Origin: Ricordea florida | Lineage: Eukaryota; Cnidaria; Anthozoa; Corallimorpharia; Ricordeidae | DNA length: 64,000 nucleotides | Assembly (NCBI GenBank): GCA_949710005.1 | Contig: OX453273.1 | Location: 6,310,206-6,374,205 of the forward strand | Direction of reading: 5' to 3' | Shown here: positions 57,334 through 64,000 of the stretch, piece by piece | Numbering within the stretch: the stretch's first letter is position 1 | How the letters are laid out: each line of letters opens with the position of its first letter | The notes under the pieces: generated by a model | Databases searched by the model: none | What the model saw: only the letters and a program-made list of their open reading frames with translations | Told to the model about the DNA's origin: nothing | Translations under genes and position numbers: made by a program

Positions 57334-57339
57334 CGAATT

Positions 57340-58334
57340 GTCATTCTGCTTCCTCATATAATCAAAATCTGACTTGGGCTCATCACGTGAATAGAACCCG
57401 TCAGATTTCTTCATCACGGGATAAATCCCTGACACGAATTCAAGAAGTGGCAAACCGTCACTTACTTCGATGAACTAATGTGACATCGTGCAAATTCACA
57501 CGTGATTCACGGCAGAAGATGTGCTTTGCTTGCCTGATTACTGTGCAGATCTATCGAAATGACAAGGCAAAAGCAGAGGCCTTGTTTGAGGTGCGATGAA
57601 GTTCTCTCAATTATAAATACTATAGAAATGTGAAGCAGACTCCCAGAGACAAGAATACTTACCTAATATGCAGAAATTATTTCGAAATTCTTATATAGCA
57701 TCGTCTTTATCCTTCAAACAAAATAACTCGGCGAAGTGAAGGGCTTCGGCGTTTTATACCTGTTAAGTGTCTATGAACATTTTCTTAATATTGTCGTAAG
57801 GAATTCTCTGTCATTTTATGACAATCGGCTTAATTGTTGTTATATCTAAAATAATTCGTGTCACCTTTACATCACAAATTTGTGTTGGTCCACGTGGTAG
57901 TTAGCCGTCCTATGTCGTTTTTGATGTAATTTAAGCGAAAAAGTTAGCTTACAAAGTATTTTTACTTAAATATTACGATACGTTTTAAATTGAAAATATT
58001 GATACCAGCTAAAGAATGCTCTAACTATTCTTAAAATATTGTCATACCTATTTTTCAAGTGTCCTTGTCCAACTTGGTAAGCGTTTTAAATCTCAGGGAT
58101 ATCAGTGTATTGACCCATAAAGTCCCAATAGTGATCATTCTCCAAGTTGTCCTTGTAATCTTACATATTTATGAATAACGGTAATTAGAATCTAAGGAAA
58201 TGATCATGTGGGACTGTGCAGTAATTATCATGAGGGGGAAGCTGAAAAACCAAACGGGGGGAGGCCTCAAGTAGAGGCAATGCCAAGATGGGGGGGGGGG
58301 GGGGACTCAAATTAAAATTACTCTTTTTACAGAG
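57340..58334. other. Gene-less interval
   Basis: AT-rich unique sequence with a poly-G run near 58290-58305. I see no gene or defined element. Confidence 0.4.
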
Positions 58335-58597
58335 GGTCTCAATGGAGTTAACCGTTAGCCGTAAAACGGGCAAAAAAATTAGCCTTTAGGCGTAAATATT
58401 GAAAAATTTTAGCCGTTAGCCGTAAAAAATATTAACCGTTAGCCGTAAAACAGCCAAAAATATTAACCGTGAGCCGTAAGAGTCAAAAATATTAACCGTT
58501 AGCCGTAAAACAGCCAAAAATAATAACCGTTAGCCGTAAAACAGTCATAAATATTAACCGTTAGCCGTAAAAGTCATCACCCCATTGAGACCTTCTT
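58335..58597. repeat. Tandem 'accgttagccgtaaaa' array between short inverted ends
   Basis: About eight copies of a unit of 30-35 bp (aaaatattaaccgttagccg then taaaacag). The block begins ggtctcaatggagt and ends with its mirror, accccattgagacc, so the array is framed by an inverted repeat of about 14 bp. Confidence 0.8.
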
Positions 58598-58809
58598 TAC
58601 ATGGGGCCCTGATGAGATGGTTCAGACAGCTTGGAAATGGGTATTTTTATTGAACATTCTTACGAGTTGTTATTTGTACCAGATGCAGAAGTCGAGAGCA
58701 TCACAGTATGTGACAAAAAGTAAATTCAGATATTTGTAACGTTGGACAATTTTTCCAAGCTCATGTATTTAAAGAATACAATATATTCCGTACCATATAT
58801 GGTAGACAT

Positions 58810-58980
58810 GCCAATAGTGCAGGGGGGGTGGCTGTGGTTGTGGTGGTGTGGGGGGAGGGGGTAGTAAAAATTATCAAGAGATCAAGAGAGGGGCTGAACT
58901 ATTCCTGTTTTTGCGAACAGGAGGGACTACATGATAATTTCCCCTTTGAAGCTCATTTTTCACACCCCCCCCCCCCCCCC
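58810..58980. repeat. G-rich/C-rich segment
   Basis: A G-rich run on the left (58818-58862) faces a poly-C run on the right (58965-58980). The outer words gtgcag and attgcac are weakly inverted. It may be the remains of a MITE. Confidence 0.35.
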
Positions 58981-59105
58981 ATTATTGCACAGTTCCTTAC
59001 TAGCCTTGTATAAGATCCATAGGGACTACTGAAGAGAATTTGTATCTTGACATTATTCCTTGAAGGGTTAATGAGAAAAGAACACAATTTTGTCATTTTA
59101 TCTAA

Positions 59106-59412
59106 GGGACCGACCATTAGAAAAGTGATGGGTGGGGGGGGGGGGGGGATGGGGAATTTTCAGCTTGCACGAATTTTTTTTTTTCGCTCACTGCTTGTGC
59201 AGGAATTTTTTTTCAGGTGAACCCCTCTGCACGAATTTTTTTTACTACATGTGAAAAAGTCACAATTGGACCTTCCTTCTGCATGAATTTTTTTTTTTAC
59301 CTTCTTCTTTGCATGAATTTTTTTTCTTGGCATTTTCCCTCTGCAAGGATTTTTGTTTTTGGTTTTTTCCCCACCCCCCCCCCCCCCCATCACTTTTCTA
59401 ATGGTCCGTCCC
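59106..59412. mobile_element. Harbinger-like MITE with homopolymer arms
   Basis: 307 bp. The left end gggaccgaccattagaaaag and the mirror-image right end (cttttctaatggtccgtccc) both continue as gtgatggg plus a G run. Flanked by TAA (59103-59105 and 59413-59415). The interior is a loose repeat of gca(c/t)gaatttttttt. TAA duplications suggest PIF/Harbinger. Confidence 0.75.
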
Positions 59413-59859
59413 TAACAGCTTTAATGCGACCGTCAAAGATAGAAAAGGGGTGAATTTTTTATGCAGTCTGTTAGAAAACTAGACTAGGGTCGGTGATCAA
59501 CTGAAGGGTATTAAGTCGATCTACCACAAGATTCTCCTTAGTTACAATGAGGAAAGGTAACGCACCAACTGAGGAGAATTGCTGCTCAAATCATGGGAAT
59601 GAAAGGATTAAACTCCCCTATTTCTATCGCTCATCTCTGAGTAATGGATCGTTTTTACTAGTAGACCAGCTTTAACGTTCTTTACCATTACCTCTGACAT
59701 TGAATCGTTCACTCACTTGGTAGATTGTGCTATTTTTTTTTCTTTTAAAAATCAAGTAAAGACGACTATTTTGCATAATGAGTACACTCAGCTTTTTGTC
59801 TCGCTGTCGTATCTAAGGTGGTGGCATCTTTGGACTGAGGATAGACACGTTCCCAAACT

Positions 59860-60302
59860 TTATTAATGGACGGTCATTATTTAAAGGGAAAGTGGGACTT
59901 GTGCAAAAGTGAATATCACAAGTTTGGTTTTTACCTGACCTCCTCCCTCCTTTCTTCCCCCTTCCTCCCCCCTATCGGTAGGCGTGATTTTTCCTAACCC
60001 CCTCCCCTCCTTTCTTCCCCCTTCCTCCCCCCTATCGGTAGGCGTGATTTTTCCTAACCTCCTCCCCTCCTTTCTTCCCCCTTCCTTCCCCCTATCAGTA
60101 GGCGTGATTTTTCCTGGCCCTAACCCCTTACCCCTGAATGTATGAAATAAAAATCAAAGCGAATTATATTTGACTATATTTGCTGACTATATATTTGAAC
60201 AAATTTATGTAGTCCCCCCCTTTTGGCCATGCATAAAAATTGGTCACCCACCCCATATTTGCAGCAGCCTCCGACCCTATAAATAATGACCGCTCCCTAA
60301 TC
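59860..60302. mobile_element. MITE-like element enclosing a 61-bp tandem repeat
   Basis: cggtcattatttaaaggg on the left mirrors ccctataaataatgaccg on the right. Between them lie three copies of a C-rich 61-bp unit (cctcccccctatcggtaggc then gtgatttttcctaac) at about 59935-60115. The exact ends are uncertain; possible TTA at both. Confidence 0.65.
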
Positions 60303-60503
60303 AAAGGGAAAACGGTTAGCTTGTCACCAGACAAGGGAAAAGAACTTGAAAAGTGTCCGTCTCATGCTTCTTTTCGGAGAGAAAACAAAGGGAAAAAGAA
60401 CTCGATTGGCTGAAGTGGAGAGCAGTGGATTTTCAAGAGTCCAAGGCTTGAGTCATTAGCGAACACAACGAAGAAACGGTGTATAACTTTATACATAGAG
60501 AAT

Positions 60504-60645
60504 ACTTCATGGAAAGTGTGGGCGTACGGTATTTACGCACGCGTTATTGACGTATCAGAAATCGAACGAGTGAGCGCAGCGAACGAGTGAGATTTCTGAT
60601 ACAAAAACGAGTGCGTAAATACCGTACAAAGCACTTTCCATGTGG
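60504..60645. mobile_element. Foldback hairpin next to the Crypton segment
   Basis: Arms of about 60 bp: atggaaagtg, gtacggtatttacgcac and gtatcagaaatc mirror gatttctgatac, gtgcgtaaataccgtac and cactttccat. It ends 8 bp before the inverted end at 60653. Confidence 0.75.
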
Positions 60646-60652
60646 TATTGTG

Positions 60653-61626
60653 TTTATTATATATATATACTGAGATTTAAATTCTTGTTTATCGTCTTTA
60701 ATGACAGACCAAGACAAAACTCTGTTACGTGAATTCAAGTTAAAAACTCATGCAAGGATTATAACATAAGCTTGAATTTCTGCCAGAAATTTAACATTTA
60801 CTTGTGTTTGTGACGATGCTCGGCTTAAGATTCCCGATATGTTTTTTTGTTGATTTAGGTTCAAGCTGCTATAGTTTGTTATGCTTTGCACGTTCTTGTG
60901 CCCACTTAACTGCATTTCACTGTCATTAAGTTTTTGAATCATGTGTTTACGAGCACTATGGTTGGTGAGTCGCTCGTTGTTGATGTTTGCTTTTGAAGCT
61001 ATTGTTTTCATCAAAGTGTTTAATTTATTTACACCCATACGTGCCGACTTGAACCAGTGTTTTTTGGAGCCGTCTGTTTTCGTGTAGTTTATTCCCAAGT
61101 AGAATGGCGCATCGTCTGCCATCATGTTTTCCGGTCGCTTTTCACGGTAAATTTTGTACGCCACGACAAGATCTCGTTCATCACCACTTGAAAACATTTT
61201 CGGGGAAACTTTTCGAACGTTTGAAGCGTCTACTCCAGACCTTGTTTTTGTCTGTCTTTTATTTTGCAATTTCACATCTCGTTTCGTTATCTCTTTCGTA
61301 TTCCTGTTTTCGAGACTTTCCACGTAATCCTCGACTGAAGTATCGTGATCAACAAACCTTTTCTCGTTCATGTTTTTAAACTTCAGCGCTTGCGAAAGGT
61401 TTCTTTAACAAAGTGAAATGCTGCCAGCTGAATGAAAATCACCTTGTTACGGCTCACACGTCAAAAAACATGATACGCAGCACCTGATTGGACAGTATCG
61501 TTTTCCTCACACGTGGAAAATGCGATACGCGCCATTTGATTGGCTGTCGGGTTCTTAGACCACCTTGTGAACCAAATTTATTTCGCGCCTTTTCAGTGCG
61601 TAAATCTCAGTACATATATAATAAAT
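60653..61626 (-). mobile_element. Crypton-type element between 25-bp inverted repeats
   Basis: The left end tttattatatatatatactg then agattta (60653-60679) mirrors the right end (61602-61626), with a 2-bp length difference and one mismatch. A minus-strand tyrosine-recombinase frame fills the centre. A non-coding leader of about 230 bp with repeated cacacgt and gatacgc words lies upstream of its start. Confidence 0.65.
60748..61371 (-). CDS. Crypton-like tyrosine recombinase, internally shortened
   Basis: 207 residues. The C-terminal half shows the tyrosine recombinase signature: H138-S-A-R141 in LTNHSARKHMIQKL, G157-H158 in LSGHKN, and nucleophile Y167 in SITNYSSL. This resembles the DUF3504 domain of Crypton transposons and KIAA1958-like proteins. 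The N-terminal 35 residues (EDYVESLENRNTKEITKRDV) resemble the normal start of that family, but the joining residues 35-60 skip most of the core-binding domain and probably the first catalytic Arg. The frame itself has no stops. It is either an internally deleted, non-autonomous copy or a young variant; recombination activity is doubtful. Confidence 0.7.
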   Translation of the reverse strand: MNEKRFVDHDTSVEDYVESLENRNTKEITKRDVKLQNKRQTKTRSGVDASNVRKVSPKMFSSGDERDLVVAYKIYREKRPENMMADDAPFYLGINYTKTDGSKKHWFKSARMGVNKLNTLMKTIASKANINNERLTNHSARKHMIQKLNDSEMQLSGHKNVQSITNYSSLNLNQQKNISGILSRASSQTQVNVKFLAEIQAYVIILA

Positions 61627-63244
61627 CTATTTTTTTCCCGGTATATAGGTAACACTTATTTACAGCGAGGTTTCCGGATCTGACTTTTATACGATATGTA
61701 TAAATGGTTTCCATTCCTCGGTATCTAAAAGCATTATATAACATTAAATTTATACGGTCAAAGGTTCTCTAACCCCAGCTCCTTGTGCTTCATATGTTAC
61801 ACCAAGCTTGGTTTACTCATTGAGAAATAAAAACTTCTAGAAACCTGCCGCCACCCAACAAAAGCTAAAAAAAAGGCTTACAATAGTAGGCTAAAGAGTT
61901 AGCGAAATTGTTTCTTTTCTCGCGCGTTTTGTTAAGTCTGTTTCCGTACTCGCCTTTGATACACATTTCTCTTGAAAAACAGTTTGAACTAAGGCTTCCA
62001 CAACTTTGACTATGACGCCCGAGACCGGCTTTCGACACTCCTTGGAATTTTCGGCAGTTTCCGACTGCTCGTAACAGGGCTGAGCGAATCCATAAGCCTT
62101 GTAAAACGTGGATCATCAATGCGATCTACTCTGTTCAAAGATTTCTCACGGGATAAAGGACTGTCACTAAGTTGGTTAACCGCATCGCTTGGGTTATTGT
62201 CTTAGACCAACGCTTCTGACTTAATAAGCAAGCTTAATTACACGTTAGGAGAATACGCACCTATTTATCGCCCTAGTTTCACTACCAAGAGGAAAATAAA
62301 ACTGCTTATTTCCCCACCCACCCGTTTATTGACAAAACATAAGGCTAGAATTAGCAGTCTTGAGCAAATCTTTGCTTAAGAAAGTTCTGTTGTTTTCACA
62401 AAAGCTAGCTGGTCTTTTGTCCACAAGACACCTCCCACTTATCATCCTGCTACGTTTAGCAGCTGCATTGTTATCAAAGAAGTATCACACACTTATGAGC
62501 TCAGCAAGTCATGACATGATTTTACAGTATTTTGCCGTGTGGTTTCCAAAAAAAAAGAAAACACTTTTTCGAGCAATTTCTTCTGTATTTGTGTATATTG
62601 TTCAGGGTTCAGTGGCTAGTTAAGGTTCTTTGTTTAGACTGTACCACCCACAAATTGAAGAATTCAATTCTTAGTGTCCGGTCAATATAAGCTCGCCATT
62701 CTAGTGTTACTGTTATAATACAATCTTCGAACTAAGGTGGTTTCAAAGAAAATTAAATCTTGCGTGGTTCCATTTTCTGACCAAAACCTATTCCCAAGAA
62801 AAGACGAACCTTTACTTTTGCGTCTGATATTGTTCACATTAGCAAGGAAATATTGAGAAATGCAATTAATCTTAACTACAAAGGTAGCTTTGGAGGCAAC
62901 GTGGCAGCAATCAAAGAACAGGACTTGATATATTCAAGCTCCACCCTCGGCCATGTTAGTAAACAGCCAACTCCCATGTGTTTGCTCGGCCAACTAGCTC
63001 TACCATTAGCTATGATCACAGTTAGAGTGTAAAAAGCATAATTCATTATACATTTTCTTAATAAAAGGCATAGTTTTATGCATAGATGAAAAACCTTTTT
63101 GAGCCACACTACTTGCTTATACACATATGGTCAGTCTCAAATTAGTTGGAATTCTTACCAGCTTTAACTCCAGTTTGCAATGTTTGTTTCTCCAGTTTCG
63201 AGTTACGTATTTAGCACAACAGCGCTGGACACATTGGCACTAAG
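61627..63244. other. Gene-less interval
   Basis: AT-rich unique sequence. The few open frames here are short, have unremarkable composition and no recognisable motif. No element ends seen. Confidence 0.4.
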
Positions 63245-63450
63245 AAATGACCACACTGCATGGTGTGATCCACAGATGAAAAAGTTAGAACCATACTGTA
63301 TAGTAAAACAAACAGTAGCTTTACAAAGAATGGTCACACTGCATGGTTTGATCCACAGAAGAAAAATTAAAGTTAAAACCACACTGTATAGTGAGACAAA
63401 GAGTACCACAATACAGTACTGTTCAGTAGCTTTCCAAAGAATAGTCACAA
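63245..63450. repeat. Dispersed repeat 'cactgcatggtttg', two tandem units
   Basis: Two and a half units, each with gaccacactgcatggtgtga or ggtcacactgcatggtttga, atccacag, agaaccatactgtatagtaa and aacaaacagta. The sequence after it (63451-64000) shows no gene. Confidence 0.75.
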
Positions 63451-64000
63451 CATAGTATCAAGAAGACAAGAATACAAGACGTTTGAGCCTGACAGCTAAT
63501 GAATATATTTTATTCCATTGTGGATATCCATGCCTTTCATAGTAGCAAGTTATGGGTTCCAGTTAAAATATAGAATGAATGGATTAGCAAAAGGAATGGA
63601 TATACGAATGATTTTCCCGTTCAGTTCAAGATGAAAGCATGTCTACATAGTACCATTTTCGTAAAGCTTAGGAAAGTGCAACAGACCTTCGACTTGCCGA
63701 GCAGGGAATGGTAATTAGTGGTCAATCGCCCAAAGACAACAAAGTCCTCGTTTTTTATAGAGAACCAGCAAAGTAACCATTTGTTGACGAAAACTGGCGC
63801 TAGGACGTACTCAACACAACTTTACTGGGTAATTTAAATGAATTAGCTAAGAGTCCATTGAACACCCTCTTCTGTCTGACCTCGAACCTCAGTCGAGAGA
63901 GAACGGTGGGCTGCTCTCGAGGTTGTAGCTTCAATTTTTACCGAGGTCAAAGCAATGTCTTTATGCCTGTGTCTCAGTGTTGTTTTCATTCACAATGCTA

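Noticed and set aside
57139-57453. 104-codon open frame on the minus strand
   Set aside because: Its first third is unrelated flanking DNA; only the MATAGIDTV part is meaningful, as the decayed transposase start.
60504-60645. Hairpin as transcription terminator
   Set aside because: The arms are about 60 bp with element-like neighbours; animal genes do not use such terminators.
62360-62623. 87-codon open frame in the right-hand intergenic region
   Set aside because: No homology that I recognise, no supporting neighbours, and length within chance for this composition.

Overview
This window is nuclear DNA from an animal, most likely an anthozoan cnidarian such as a stony coral. The evidence is one complete, intron-rich host gene (53 short exons with GT/AG borders), AT-rich introns packed with small inverted-repeat elements, tRNA-derived SINEs and microsatellites, and retroelements of types I associate with coral genomes. 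The species call is an inference from gene style and repeat types; no database was searched.

Layout. 1-1.7 kb: minisatellite and two short MITEs. 1.70-2.86 kb (minus): an intronless drug/metabolite-transporter gene of the SLC35G type. 3.36-7.16 kb (minus): a decayed non-LTR retrotransposon with a restriction-like endonuclease (RLE), broken by frameshifts, an internal deletion and a 525-bp insertion that has perfect 104-bp inverted arms and a 14-bp target duplication. 7.2-10.1 kb: foldback elements and two more decayed LINE fragments (plus strand). 11.87-17.57 kb (minus): a BEL/Pao LTR retrotransposon with both LTRs, polypurine tract, a candidate primer-binding site and most of gag-pol, but with two coding breaks.

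18.03-55.90 kb (plus): the whole coding region of VPS8, the CORVET-specific subunit used in early endosome tethering. I could join 53 exons in a single frame to 4,293 nt (1,430 residues plus stop), with an N-terminal beta-propeller, a long helical (clathrin-repeat-like) middle and an intact C-terminal RING-H2 finger. A poly(A) signal lies 98 nt after the stop. The introns carry hAT-like MITEs with 8-bp target duplications, SINEs, RLE-LINE and Crypton fragments, a roughly 750-bp hexanucleotide satellite just after an exon, and a TA-rich tandem array that has copied a 5' splice site several times.

56.1-64 kb: intergenic DNA rich in mobile elements. It holds a DNA transposon with 6-bp target duplications and the remains of an integrase-like (IS3EU-type) transposase, several MITEs and tandem arrays, and a Crypton-type tyrosine recombinase reading frame lying between inverted repeats.

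The most unusual thread is a 160-bp sequence family (copies at 6.1-6.7, 11.45-11.82, 30.75 and 51.09 kb). It has long target duplications like a retroposon, forms inverted-arm composites, and on one strand contains a hammerhead-ribozyme-like core. The other strong points are the exact target-site structures, which date and order the insertions, and the way repeats crowd VPS8 splice sites.
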